From the NCBI GenBank assembly GCA_044232905.1, contig JBIIKZ010000002.1, positions 62,001 through 126,000 on the forward strand: a stretch of 64,000 nt of DNA, in the 5' to 3' direction. Under the pieces are notes generated by a model that was given only the letters and a program-made list of their open reading frames with translations, searched no databases and was not told the origin of the DNA. A program made the translations under genes and the position numbers. How positions within the stretch are numbered: the first letter of the stretch is position 1; each line of letters opens with the position of its first letter. Shown one piece after another: positions 35,674 to 44,823 of the stretch. This DNA is from CANHVK01 sp044232905 (lineage in GTDB: Bacteria > Bacteroidota > Bacteroidia > Flavobacteriales_D > Crocinitomicaceae).

Positions 35674-35693
35674 TCTTTACTAAACAAGAATTT

Positions 35694-36632
35694 ATGTCGA
35701 TTGGTGTTAAAATATTTGCTGGAAGAGCTTCGAAAGATTTAGCTGGAAGAATTGCTACTTCCTATGGTACTACTCTAGGAGATGTTAAAGTCCTAGATTT
35801 CAGTGATGGCGAGTTTCAACCATCTTTTGAGGAAACCGTTCGTGGTCAAGATGTATTTATTGTACAATCTACCATGCCACCGAGTGACAATTTATTTGAG
35901 TTATTACTATTAATTGATGCGGCAAAAAGAGCTTCTGCTCGTAAGATAATTGCTGTGATTCCATACTTCGGATTAGCGAGACAAGATCGAAAAGACAAGC
36001 CACGTGTTGCAATCGGTGCTAAATTAGTAGCAAATATGTTAATGGCTGCAGGAGTTGACCGTGTAATAACGATGGATTTACACGCGGAACAAATCCAAGG
36101 ATTTTTTGAAGTTCCTGTAGATCATTTATATGCTTCTACGATTTTCTACAAAGAATTGCATGAGTTAAACAAAACAGGTAACTTAATTATGGCTGCGCCA
36201 GATGCAGGAGGTGCTAAACGTGCAAATTCGTATGCTAAAGTTTTAAATATCGGATTGGCATTATGTCATAAAAACCGTAAAAAAGCGAATGAAATTGCAG
36301 AGATGACCGTTATTGGAGATGTAGCTGGTAAAGATGTTATACTTGTAGATGACATGTGTGATACTGCTGGTACATTAACAACTGCAGCAGATTTATTTAT
36401 GGAGAAAGGTGCTAAAAGTGTTCGTGCATTTTGTACACATGCGATCTTATCTGGACCAGCATATGAACGCATTGAAAATTCAAAAATTACAGAATTAATT
36501 GTAACGGACACCATTCCATTAAAGAGACATTCTGACAAAATAAGAGTATTACCAATTGATGAATTATTTGCAGATGTTATTAAAAGTTTAATAACTAACA
36601 AGTCAATTAGTGATTTATTCGTAATTTCGTAA
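35694..36632 (+). CDS. prs: Ribose-phosphate pyrophosphokinase
   Basis: This enzyme makes PRPP from ribose 5-phosphate and ATP for nucleotide, His and Trp synthesis. The 312 residues start MSIGVKIFAGRASKDLAGRI and show YFGLARQDRKDKPR, the Mg-binding MDLHAEQIQGFF and the PRPP loop VDDMCDTAGTL. Length is typical. rplY follows after 23 bases, a common pairing in Bacteroidota. Confidence 0.96.
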   Translation: MSIGVKIFAGRASKDLAGRIATSYGTTLGDVKVLDFSDGEFQPSFEETVRGQDVFIVQSTMPPSDNLFELLLLIDAAKRASARKIIAVIPYFGLARQDRKDKPRVAIGAKLVANMLMAAGVDRVITMDLHAEQIQGFFEVPVDHLYASTIFYKELHELNKTGNLIMAAPDAGGAKRANSYAKVLNIGLALCHKNRKKANEIAEMTVIGDVAGKDVILVDDMCDTAGTLTTAADLFMEKGAKSVRAFCTHAILSGPAYERIENSKITELIVTDTIPLKRHSDKIRVLPIDELFADVIKSLITNKSISDLFVIS

Positions 36633-36655
36633 TCTAATAATCAAAAATAAAACAA

Positions 36656-37243
36656 ATGAAAGTATCAAAATTGAGCGGTTTGTTAAGAGCAAACGTAGGG
36701 AAGAAAGATGCTGCAGCACTTCGCAGAGAAGAGAGAGTACCATGTGTACTTTATGGACAAGGAACGCAAGTTCACTTTTCAGCTCGCAGAATTGACGTTG
36801 AAAAATTAGTGTTCACTCCAGAAGTGTATCAAGTTGATTTAGATGTTGAAGGAAGAACAGCGAAAGCAATCATCCAAGATATCCAACAAGATAATTTAAA
36901 TGGAAAAGTAAAACACGTAGATTTCTATGAGTTGAACGAAACTAAACCAGTTAAAGTTGCGTTACCAGTTCGTTTAACAGGTGCATCTCGTGGTGTATTA
37001 GCAGGGGGTAAATTATTGCAAGTATTCCGTCGTTTGACAGTATTTGCTTTACCTAGTGCTTTACCAGATGCTGTAACTATTGATATTACAAAGTTACGTA
37101 TTGGTCAATCTATTCGTGTAGGACAAATCGAAGCGAATGGATTAACTTTTTTAGAGGCTGCTAACGCAGTTGTTGTTTCTGTTAAAATGGCAAGAGGGGC
37201 TGCAAAAGGTTCTGACGGTGGTGATGACGAAGACGAAGAATAA
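36656..37243 (+). CDS. rplY: 50S ribosomal protein L25/general stress protein Ctc
   Basis: L25 binds 5S rRNA in the large subunit. The 195 residues are of the long (TL5/Ctc) type with two domains: the N-terminal L25 barrel, with REERVPCVLYGQG, and a C-terminal beta domain (KPVKVALPVRLTGASRGV). The tail is a run of acidic residues (GGDDEDEE). It is the second gene of the prs operon and is followed by a strong terminator. Confidence 0.95.
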   Translation: MKVSKLSGLLRANVGKKDAAALRREERVPCVLYGQGTQVHFSARRIDVEKLVFTPEVYQVDLDVEGRTAKAIIQDIQQDNLNGKVKHVDFYELNETKPVKVALPVRLTGASRGVLAGGKLLQVFRRLTVFALPSALPDAVTIDITKLRIGQSIRVGQIEANGLTFLEAANAVVVSVKMARGAAKGSDGGDDEDEE

Positions 37244-37263
37244 GAAATTTCTTTTTAAAATTG

Positions 37264-37296
37264 AAAGCCTGACGAACTATCGTCAGGCTTTTTTTG
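37264..37296 (+). terminator. Terminator of prs-rplY
   Basis: AAAGCCTGACGA, a short loop, TCGTCAGGCTTT and a seven-T run form a textbook intrinsic terminator. Confidence 0.9.
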
Positions 37297-37308
37297 TGTT
37301 ATAAACCT

Positions 37309-37316
37309 TATATTTG
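37309..37316 (+). promoter_or_regulatory. -7 box of the SUFU-domain gene
   Basis: TATATTTG ends four bases before the ATG at 37321 and follows the terminator directly. Confidence 0.5.
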
Positions 37317-37320
37317 TGCC

Positions 37321-37941
37321 ATGACTGAACTAGCACAAAATCTACAGACGCGATTTACGAATGCACAAATCACTTTACTCGAAAAACAGACTTCTTCCGA
37401 TATTGATTTACTATTAATTTCCACCGTAAAACGTTCACCGGTTCAATTATTAATGACTTGCGGTCTCGCTGAATATGTGCAACCTATTCCCGAGAAATAT
37501 AAAACACTCCAACATATTGAGTTATACTTTTGTTTGCCAAGCTATTGGGAAATAAACGCTCTTGACAACCCTTCCATGCATTGGGTAAAGCCATGGATTC
37601 AAAAGCTTGCGCGGTTTTTAATTGAAAAACAAACTTGGTATGGTGTTGGGCATACATTTCCAAATGGCAATCCTTCGGAAGCAATTTCTCCAACGATGCA
37701 GCAAAAATATTTTTTATTGAATACCCCAAGCTATTTTTCGGAGGAATTACAGCCTTTAGAAGTCGGTGGAAAAACAGTAGAATTTTTAGCGATTGTACCC
37801 ATTTTTGAAGATGAATTGGATTACAAAATGGGGAAGGGAACGTATAAATTACAAAAGAAATTTTTAGATAAAAATATCACGGAACTATTAGATGATTATC
37901 GTATGTCTACCTTGAAGAGCAAATGGCGGGTATTTCGTTAA
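37321..37941 (+). CDS. Suppressor-of-fused (SUFU) domain protein
   Basis: The 206-residue cytoplasmic protein starts MTELAQNLQTRF and matches the bacterial SUFU domain: RSPVQLLMTCGLAEY, IELYFCLPSYWEI, WVKPWIQKLARF and a later FLAIVPIFEDELDYK. Such proteins are widespread in bacteria, often near toxin-immunity or stress genes; no function is firmly known. No partner is visible here. I used the ATG at 37321 instead of a TTG at 37294 that lies inside the terminator. Confidence 0.82.
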   Translation: MTELAQNLQTRFTNAQITLLEKQTSSDIDLLLISTVKRSPVQLLMTCGLAEYVQPIPEKYKTLQHIELYFCLPSYWEINALDNPSMHWVKPWIQKLARFLIEKQTWYGVGHTFPNGNPSEAISPTMQQKYFLLNTPSYFSEELQPLEVGGKTVEFLAIVPIFEDELDYKMGKGTYKLQKKFLDKNITELLDDYRMSTLKSKWRVFR

Positions 37942-38007
37942 ACTTATCTTTTTGAAACAAAAATATACTAATTCCTTTGTGCTAATAAACTTTAGCTAAT
38001 TATACAA

Positions 38008-38015
38008 TATATTTG
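38008..38015 (+). promoter_or_regulatory. -7 box of the Wzz-Wzy operon
   Basis: TATATTTG matches TAnnTTTG and lies 34 bases before the ATG at 38050. Confidence 0.45.
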
Positions 38016-38049
38016 CAAGTTATACGTTATAGGGTACAATTTTAAGATT

Positions 38050-39042
38050 ATGGAACAACAATTAGATACGATTATACAAACGGAAAACATCGTTCAATTT
38101 ATCTGGAAAAAGCGCAAATTAATTGGTTTGGTAACGCTAGTTGGAGCAATTGCTTCGTTAGTTATTTCGTTTTTTATCACCCCTGAATATTTATCTACCG
38201 CGATTGTTTTCCCAACAGCGACTAGTTCTGTCTCCTTCTCTGAACAACGAAATGCGAAGGCTTCTTCGATGGATTTTGGGGAAGAAGAACAAGCCGAACA
38301 AATGATACAAATCTTACAATCTGCTCAAATTCGCGATCGTATTGTGAAACAATTTGGTTTGATGAAACATTATGAAATTAAAGAAACAGACCCATATAAG
38401 AACCATAAGTTAGGCGAACAATATGCAGGACATTTTAGTTTTACCCGAACTCGCTACGGTTCTATTCAAATAGATGTATTAGATAAGAATGCTACCCAAG
38501 CAGCAGCGATGGCAAACAAAATTGTAGACCTCATCGATACGGTAAAGAATGAAATGATTAAGGCTAGGACAATTCCTGCTTACGAGATTAACAAACGGGA
38601 AAAAGAACTCATCGAACAAGATATTAAAATCATCCTCAATCGTTTGGATAGTTTGAGTGCCATTGGCGTGGTAACGGATGAAGGTCGTGCTACTCTTTTT
38701 CAAGCATATAATGAAGCAAAGGGTAAAGAAGATAGACGTTATTTCCGTAAACAAATTGATGTGAATGTGAAGCACGGAGCTGAATTTGATGGTTTATCGA
38801 TGATGCGGGATGAAAAAATGACAAAATTAGCAGAATTTGAAACCGCGTATGACCAAGCAGAATCAGATGCGAATGCAAATTTTAGTCACAAGTTCGTTGT
38901 AGAACGCGCAGTAAAAGCAGATAAGAAGGAAAAACCAAAAAAATCGGTGATTGTTCTTATTTCAACGCTTTCTACCCTATTATTAATGATCTTTTTACTC
39001 TTGTTACAAGAACGTATCCAAGAACTTCGAAAAGCGTCCTAG
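38050..39042 (+). CDS. Wzz-type chain-length determinant protein
   Basis: This 330-residue inner-membrane protein has a membrane helix near each end (about 27-46 and 300-320) and a large periplasmic helical domain between them, the layout of polysaccharide co-polymerases. The N-terminal part (IVQFIWKKRKLIGLVTLVGAI...FFITPEYLSTAIV) is typical of Wzz. The C-terminal tail lacks a kinase domain. It overlaps by one base (TAGTG) the following O-antigen polymerase gene, so the two very likely set polysaccharide length together. Confidence 0.85.
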   Translation: MEQQLDTIIQTENIVQFIWKKRKLIGLVTLVGAIASLVISFFITPEYLSTAIVFPTATSSVSFSEQRNAKASSMDFGEEEQAEQMIQILQSAQIRDRIVKQFGLMKHYEIKETDPYKNHKLGEQYAGHFSFTRTRYGSIQIDVLDKNATQAAAMANKIVDLIDTVKNEMIKARTIPAYEINKREKELIEQDIKIILNRLDSLSAIGVVTDEGRATLFQAYNEAKGKEDRRYFRKQIDVNVKHGAEFDGLSMMRDEKMTKLAEFETAYDQAESDANANFSHKFVVERAVKADKKEKPKKSVIVLISTLSTLLLMIFLLLLQERIQELRKAS

Positions 39043-40484
39043 TGCAAACGATCAAATCCAATTTATTCGCAATTATCGGAAGTATTTTATTTATACTATT
39101 TTCTCTTATTGCTTTTTATGTAGAAAATTGGTTTTACTTTTTTATTCCGTTTGCCCTAATTATCATCTACATATCCATTTATCACACCAAATATGTATTT
39201 CTATTTATCCTTTTTGCAACTCCATTAAGTATAAACATTGAGGAATTTGTAACGAGTGTCGGTTTATATATCCCAACTGAACCCTTGTTGTTTGGACTAC
39301 TATTACTCGTAATTATGTATCAATTGCGGACAAATTTTATCCCCGCTTTTGTTTTTAAAAACGAACTAGTTTGGGCAATTGGCATCTATTTAGCTTGGAT
39401 TTTCATTAGTGCGTGCATGAGTACACACCCACTAGTTTCCTTTAAATTTTTATTGGTAAAACTTTGGTATGTAGTCCCATTAATTGCTTTTGGTGCACAC
39501 ATTTTTCAAAACAAACGGTATATCCGTTCATTTTTATGGCTTTATAGTGTGTCTATGTGTATTGTGATTGTTTATACGGTTATTAAGCATGCTGGATATG
39601 GTTTTGCGGAAAAACAAAGTCACTGGGTGATGGACCCATTTTTTCGGGACCATACTATTTATGGCGCAGCAGTAGCATTGATTTTCCCATTTCTATTAGG
39701 ATTATACTTCTCCAAAAAGCACGATTTATTTACCCAAGTTATTTTATTGGTATTGTTAGCGATCAATTTAATTGGATTGTATTTTTCGTATACTAGAGCT
39801 GCATGGTTGAGTATTGTTGCTGCAGGAGGTGTTTGGTTATTAATCGCTTTTAAAGTAAAATTTAAGTACATTCTATTCACTGTTTTCAGTTTGGTTGTGG
39901 TATTAACACTCTCTTGGACCGAAATTCAATTTGCACTTGCAAAAAATAAATCCGAACATACGACAGAAGATTTTGGGAAACGTTTGGAAAGTGCTGCAAA
40001 TGTTACAACGGATGCGTCCAATCTAGAGCGCTTAAATCGCTGGTCATGTGCAATGTCGATGTTTGAGGAACGACCAATGTTTGGGTTTGGTCCAGGAACC
40101 TACGCTTTTGAATATGCCCGGTTTCAAAAACCAGAAAATATAACGATTATTTCTACCAATTTTGGGGATGGTGGAAATGCACACAGTGAATATTTAGGGC
40201 CATTATCGGAAATGGGAGTTTTTGGATTATTAACGACCTTGTTGTTAATCGGAACAATCTTTTACAAAGGAATTACCTTATACAATCGTTGGGGCGAAGG
40301 AGATCGCGAGATGCGCGTGTTATTACTAGGTATGCTATTGTCGTTAGTAACTTATTTCGTTCATGGGATACTAAATAATTACCTAGATACCGATAAAGCC
40401 TGTGTACCAATTTTTACGATCTGTGCGTGTATTGTGGTGATGGAAAATAGTTTACAAATTAACAAATTGCAAATTACAGATTAG
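39042..40484 (+). CDS. O-antigen polymerase/ligase-family membrane protein
   Basis: A 480-residue polytopic protein with about twelve hydrophobic segments and the Wzy_C-like part GFGPGTYAFEYARFQ...NAHSEYLGPLSEMGVFG. It is the likely polymerase partner of the Wzz protein, whose stop overlaps its GTG start. A second member of the family is at 13.8 kb, so one may be polymerase and the other ligase. The last ten residues (LQINKLQITD) come from 7-bp CAAATTN/CAGATTN repeats at the gene end. Confidence 0.82.
   Translation: MQTIKSNLFAIIGSILFILFSLIAFYVENWFYFFIPFALIIIYISIYHTKYVFLFILFATPLSINIEEFVTSVGLYIPTEPLLFGLLLLVIMYQLRTNFIPAFVFKNELVWAIGIYLAWIFISACMSTHPLVSFKFLLVKLWYVVPLIAFGAHIFQNKRYIRSFLWLYSVSMCIVIVYTVIKHAGYGFAEKQSHWVMDPFFRDHTIYGAAVALIFPFLLGLYFSKKHDLFTQVILLVLLAINLIGLYFSYTRAAWLSIVAAGGVWLLIAFKVKFKYILFTVFSLVVVLTLSWTEIQFALAKNKSEHTTEDFGKRLESAANVTTDASNLERLNRWSCAMSMFEERPMFGFGPGTYAFEYARFQKPENITIISTNFGDGGNAHSEYLGPLSEMGVFGLLTTLLLIGTIFYKGITLYNRWGEGDREMRVLLLGMLLSLVTYFVHGILNNYLDTDKACVPIFTICACIVVMENSLQINKLQITD
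40454..40483 (+). repeat. 7-bp repeat forming the C-terminus of the O-antigen polymerase
   Basis: Units read ACAAATT, AACAAATT, GCAAATT, ACAGATT. They encode the last residues and run into the stop codon. Same unit family as the leuS and 34131 repeats. Confidence 0.65.
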
Positions 40485-40488
40485 TTGA

Positions 40489-41190
40489 TTATACGTTAAC
40501 GCCAAAAATATACCCCACTAATGCTGTTAATCCCATTGCAAGCGTTCCCCAAATGGTGATGCGCAAGATTGCTTTTTTAATGCTGGAACCACCAGTTTTT
40601 GCGGCGATTGTTCCGAGTAGTACTAAAAAGAGAATCGACGAAGCATATAAGGCATATTCCATTCCTGGTAAAGGAGAAAAAAGCACAACTATAAGCGGTA
40701 ATATTCCACCGAGTGTAAATGCAGCGCCAGAAGCTAATGCAGCTTGAATTGGATTTGCTTGCGTTATTTCGTTGATTCCTAATTCGTCGCGGACATGCGC
40801 AGCCAACGCATCTTTTTCGGTAAGTTCGATTGCTACTTGCATCGCGGTTTCTTTGGATAATCCTCTTTGTTCGTAGATGGTTGCTAGAATTTGAAGTTCT
40901 TCTTCTGGCATGTCTTGTAATTCTTGTGCTTCGCGGGCGATATCGGCTTTTTCGGTATCCATTTGGGAACTTACCGACACATATTCCCCGGCAGCCATTG
41001 CCAATGCACCAGCAACTAAACCGGCAATTGTAGCCAACACAATTGGTTCTCGGGACGAACTTGCTGCGGCAATACCGATAGCGATACTCGTAATGGAAAG
41101 AATACCATCATTTGCTCCTAACACAGCCGCACGCAGCCAATTACTTCGATGTATGTAATGATTGTCTAGGTAATTATCGATATCTACCAT
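40489..41190 (-). CDS. VIT1/CCC1-family transporter
   Basis: The 233-residue protein has about five membrane helices in the CCC1/VIT1 pattern: RSNWLRAAVLGANDGILSITS, GLVAGALAMAAGEYVSVSSQMDTE, then a charged helical metal-binding domain (about 80-140) with repeated Glu, and two final helix pairs. The family moves Fe2+ or Mn2+ out of the cytosol. Length and motifs are complete. It ends 4 bases from the convergent polymerase gene. Confidence 0.9.
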   Translation of the reverse strand: MVDIDNYLDNHYIHRSNWLRAAVLGANDGILSITSIAIGIAAASSSREPIVLATIAGLVAGALAMAAGEYVSVSSQMDTEKADIAREAQELQDMPEEELQILATIYEQRGLSKETAMQVAIELTEKDALAAHVRDELGINEITQANPIQAALASGAAFTLGGILPLIVVLFSPLPGMEYALYASSILFLVLLGTIAAKTGGSSIKKAILRITIWGTLAMGLTALVGYIFGVNV

Positions 41191-41273
41191 ACGATTTTGA
41201 ATTTTAGTTGACTTAAAGGTACAATAATACTTGAAATGAATTAAAGAAAATAAAATAGTTAAATAATAAAAAT

Positions 41274-41307
41274 TAGTAGGATGTCAAATATTTCTGACAC
41301 CCTACTT
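41274..41307 (-). terminator. Terminator of the lipoprotein gene
   Basis: AGTAGGATGTCA and TGACACCCTACT pair with one position that is a G-U wobble only on the minus strand, and T-rich sequence follows on that strand. It lies 11 bases after the minus-strand lipoprotein gene. Confidence 0.65.
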
Positions 41308-41317
41308 TTACTTTACA

Positions 41318-42763
41318 CTAAATCCCCATGAGTTCTTTTAATTCATTGGTATTATTAATTTTAGTAACTAGCTTAAAAATCAGTTTTTGAGTAGTTGGAT
41401 CGTCTTTCGAACATTTAAGCAGTTGCTCTGTATCCACTTTTGCTAATACATCTCCTTCTAAAACAGTATATAAAGCGGCAGTTTTGTCTTGAAAAAGCAA
41501 TAATTTTTTAGAGAAGGCATAATCAATGCTTATTTTATCGCGTTTACTTACATAGAAATAACGTTCTGGTACAAATCCATTTTTTCCTTTTGGAACTACC
41601 AGCTCTACTTTTGCTTCGAAAGCCTCTGGATTTTTATAAAAACGATCGCAATTAAATACCCCAAACTGACTAATCGTCAATGTTCTCATCACATCATTCA
41701 TTTTTGCGAGTGTACTTTCTTGCGATTGGATTTCTTTTAATGTTTCTGCGTAGTTACTATCCCATTTTTCAGGACCGAATTTAAACAAACTTTTGATCGT
41801 CATTTTAGGTCGGATTAAGGTGGTAAAAGTTTCATTTTTAGCATCCAGATTTTGGAAAGAAAGCTCATACACACCTTCTTCTTTTTTATCTAATTTAGCA
41901 ATAGATGTCTTTTTCCAATTTGGAAATTTTTTTCTATCAATACGCTCCCAAATAATACGGTTACAATACTCTTTACTATTATTTAGTTCAACTGCATCGT
42001 AACAAATAATATTTTCGGAATAAATTCCATACTTTAACAATCGTTTTGGAATTGCTTTTTTAGGATTTTCGTAGTATTTCGAAATCTCTCGGTAATCTTG
42101 ATTCAAGTAAATATCTAAAAGATCGAAGAAATTAAAAACAAAAAGTTCATTGTTAAATGCTGTTTTATCTTTCAATTTGGAAATTTGACGACGTACTATT
42201 TCTTTGTCCATGTTTGGAATTTTTGTTTCTTCTTCCGTTTTTGTCCAAAGTCCTGTTTTTTTATCGAGCATGTAATTAGAAAATCCATTTTCGGCAGAAT
42301 AACTAGACAAATCCATTTTAATTGGATGTTGTTTATCAATCATCACTTCTTGTCCGGACGCAGTAGTTGCCTGCATTTCAAACATTCCGGCAGATTGAAA
42401 AGGAACATCTTTATTTTCGCTATCTGAATATTTCATTGGGATTCCAGAAGTTAGCATTTCCGCAGGATCCATGATGGATTGTAGATGTAAAGTAACCGAT
42501 TCCGTAATTGGAGCGCCATCTTTATCGACTAAACTTAATGAATCGATGTAAATTTTCGAGCCATTTTGCGTAGTAATAACCTGACTTACATTTGGTTGAA
42601 TCACGAAATTTTCTTTAGGTAAAGACACCGATTTGAAAGGCGAAGTATATGCTAATTTATTCTTTGCTTTTGCCTTGTTTTTATGAACAGATGTATTGCA
42701 AGCACCTAGTATGAGAACACTAACCAGTATACAGTTAGTAATAATCGCGTGTATTGTTTTCAT
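41318..42763 (-). CDS. Lipoprotein of unknown function
   Basis: This 481-residue protein has a lipoprotein signal ending LILGAC (Cys22). An N-terminal beta-rich part (about 45-160) holds YIDSLSLVDKDGAPITESV and FQSAGMFEMQATTASGQE. From memory, similar parts occur in other Bacteroidota lipoproteins where they resemble an Ig-like or carboxypeptidase-regulatory fold. The rest is charged and of no recognised family. The upstream gene on the same strand (33-base gap) encodes a secreted lysozyme-like protein, so the two may be one envelope operon. Confidence 0.75.
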   Translation of the reverse strand: MKTIHAIITNCILVSVLILGACNTSVHKNKAKAKNKLAYTSPFKSVSLPKENFVIQPNVSQVITTQNGSKIYIDSLSLVDKDGAPITESVTLHLQSIMDPAEMLTSGIPMKYSDSENKDVPFQSAGMFEMQATTASGQEVMIDKQHPIKMDLSSYSAENGFSNYMLDKKTGLWTKTEEETKIPNMDKEIVRRQISKLKDKTAFNNELFVFNFFDLLDIYLNQDYREISKYYENPKKAIPKRLLKYGIYSENIICYDAVELNNSKEYCNRIIWERIDRKKFPNWKKTSIAKLDKKEEGVYELSFQNLDAKNETFTTLIRPKMTIKSLFKFGPEKWDSNYAETLKEIQSQESTLAKMNDVMRTLTISQFGVFNCDRFYKNPEAFEAKVELVVPKGKNGFVPERYFYVSKRDKISIDYAFSKKLLLFQDKTAALYTVLEGDVLAKVDTEQLLKCSKDDPTTQKLIFKLVTKINNTNELKELMGI

Positions 42764-42796
42764 AGGGATGAAGATTAAAGGTTAAGTAGCATCAAG

Positions 42797-43501
42797 TCAT
42801 AGGCTTTTTGTTTTTTGATAATACGCAGATGCAATGGAAGCATAACAAAATTGCGTTCCAAGGTATTTTGGTCCATTTGGAAAGGTGTTGCTATTTTCAT
42901 TTTGAAGAATATTTTGATACTTCTTATGAAAACCAATATTATAACAAGCAGCATAAAATCGAAGTTTATCCTTGGTAGTAGTAAATTTAAAAAAATGAAA
43001 CTTGTGTTCGCAAATAGCTATAAATGCATGTAAATACGTCAATTGCCAATCCATTTGTTTCAAACGCGTTAAACGTAATTTACGCTCTAATACTGGTTTT
43101 GCTTTTTTAGCAATTATCAATTTTTTATATTGGTTAAAAGCCGCTGCATTTTTTTCGATATACTTTTCAATGTGTTCTGCAAAGGACGGTTTCATTTGAA
43201 AATGACCAATGGAAAAATCTGCTGTTTTAGCACCATAACGCATATAGAGCAATTCCAAACCGGATGTTTCGATAAAATCTTGAATGTAATTATAGCGTAA
43301 TAACTCTGGGTAAACAATTGCCGTCACAAAATCATTTTCATGGTGGAATTTAATGGCTTTTTGCGCCATTTTTTGTTGGTTAGCTTGCAAAAATTTAGCT
43401 ACTTCTTCCCGTTCGTTTCTAAAATAGATTTCATACGATTCCTTTGCCAGTATCGAACCACTGAAACATACTAAAAAGAAGATGGAAAAAATACAGTTCA
43501 T
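42797..43501 (-). CDS. Secreted protein with lysozyme-like sequence pattern
   Basis: The 234-residue protein has a signal peptide (about 1-18, ending SILA) and is otherwise helical and strongly basic. The region RYGAKTADFSIGHFQMKPSFAEHIE resembles the glycine-aromatic-glutamine motif of lytic transglycosylases (GxxQ after a catalytic Glu), and SGLELLYMRYG may hold the Glu. The match is by pattern only. If right, it would cut peptidoglycan. It is divergent from a gene for a cysteine-peptidase-like exported protein, which may act on the same polymer. Confidence 0.6.
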   Translation of the reverse strand: MNCIFSIFFLVCFSGSILAKESYEIYFRNEREEVAKFLQANQQKMAQKAIKFHHENDFVTAIVYPELLRYNYIQDFIETSGLELLYMRYGAKTADFSIGHFQMKPSFAEHIEKYIEKNAAAFNQYKKLIIAKKAKPVLERKLRLTRLKQMDWQLTYLHAFIAICEHKFHFFKFTTTKDKLRFYAACYNIGFHKKYQNILQNENSNTFPNGPKYLGTQFCYASIASAYYQKTKSL

Positions 43502-43686
43502 GGTATAAAAGATTTCGAACGATACGTATACTAACGCAAATAATTTAAGAATCGTATATGCTAAATGCTTCTTTTTGATGTAAATAATAAAATGAAGAAA
43601 ATGACAGTCAAAAAATACGAAAGTGATTTTAAGTTACGTTAGTACTATAATCCCAACGCATTTTTTCATTCTTAAATTTCACGGCC

Positions 43687-44772
43687 ATGAACAAGTTCCT
43701 ATTAGTGACCTGCATCTTTATCAGTCTTGCTTTTCAAACATTAGCTACTGTATCTAAATGGAAAGAATTCCGAATTGGTTGGAATTATACCCATAATCAT
43801 TTCAAGCGCAGTACACAACTTGCTAAAAAAGCGCTTCATAAAGACGGAAAAAATGGATTTGTGCATTATTGTTTAGGGATGAGTTTATATCACACCAAAG
43901 GCATGCAAACAAAGTCAATTAGTGTACTCGATAAAATACTTGGCCATTTAAATTCGGCTATAAAACACAAAGATTCACGGATACAAACCATGATGCTTGC
44001 GGATACCAGTGCCTTACGTGCACTTAAAGAAAAGGCTATGGAGGTTACAAAAAGTGAATTTGTTAAGTTTCCGAGTAAAAGTTTAAAGCGTGTACAAACC
44101 ATGATTGCTATCTATGGAGATTCGGTAGCGATTTACAAAGAATTTGAAGTAGAAAGAGCGGAAGTAGAAAAAAGACAAGCCGAATTCGCCAAAAAATTGG
44201 CAGAACAAACCCTAAATAAAAACAGACAAAAGGACTTAAAATCAAACGAAAAGTCAAGCACTACGATTTATACCGTTGAAAAAACGAGTTTAAAAAATTT
44301 TAACGATACCTTGGAAAACTATTGTGGAATTGAACTTACGGTACAACAGAAAAAAGTACTAAAAACCGCATTGACCTACAATATGGTTAGTAGTTATACT
44401 TCTGGAAACAACCCGAAAATTATGCAGTTTTTTCACCAAACAGGATTTCCAAAGATCAAAAACGACGAAGTAAATTGGTGTGCTGCCTTTGTCAATTATT
44501 GCATGGAAGAACTTGGTGTAGCTCACCCCAATTCGTTATTAGCAAAAGATTGGATGAAAGTAGGAACTCCTGTAAAGGAACCTCAACCAGGAGATATTGT
44601 TGTGTTTTGGCGTGGAAAACAAAAAGGATGGCAAGGACATGTGGGCTTTTTCATCAAGGCAGATAAAGCAAAAAATCTTATCTATGTATTTGGTGGAAAC
44701 CAGGATGGTGCTGTATGTTTAAAACCGTTTACTACTGAAAAAGTACTAGGTTATAGACGAATAACTTTGTGA
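43687..44772 (+). CDS. Exported protein with C-terminal TIGR02594/CHAP-like cysteine peptidase domain
   Basis: This 361-residue protein has a signal peptide (about 1-20). The helical N-terminal half (about 25-180) looks TPR-like (KKALHKDGKNGFVHYCLGMSL). The C-terminal ~120 residues have the papain-like amidase pattern: WCAAFVNYCMEELG with the catalytic Cys, PQPGDIVVFWRG and GHVGFFIK with the catalytic His. Such domains cut peptidoglycan peptide cross-links. The Cys is in the conserved WCA context, so it looks active. It is followed by a strong terminator. Confidence 0.8.
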   Translation: MNKFLLVTCIFISLAFQTLATVSKWKEFRIGWNYTHNHFKRSTQLAKKALHKDGKNGFVHYCLGMSLYHTKGMQTKSISVLDKILGHLNSAIKHKDSRIQTMMLADTSALRALKEKAMEVTKSEFVKFPSKSLKRVQTMIAIYGDSVAIYKEFEVERAEVEKRQAEFAKKLAEQTLNKNRQKDLKSNEKSSTTIYTVEKTSLKNFNDTLENYCGIELTVQQKKVLKTALTYNMVSSYTSGNNPKIMQFFHQTGFPKIKNDEVNWCAAFVNYCMEELGVAHPNSLLAKDWMKVGTPVKEPQPGDIVVFWRGKQKGWQGHVGFFIKADKAKNLIYVFGGNQDGAVCLKPFTTEKVLGYRRITL

Positions 44773-44775
44773 AAA

Positions 44776-44812
44776 ATTCCTCTTGTAGCATGTTACAAAC
44801 TACAAGAGGAAT
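44776..44812. terminator. Bidirectional terminator between the peptidase gene and aspS
   Basis: ATTCCTCTTGTAG and CTACAAGAGGAAT form a 13-bp perfect stem; A-rich sequence before it and T/A-rich sequence after it suit both converging genes. Confidence 0.85.
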
Positions 44813-44823
44813 AAATATATAAC

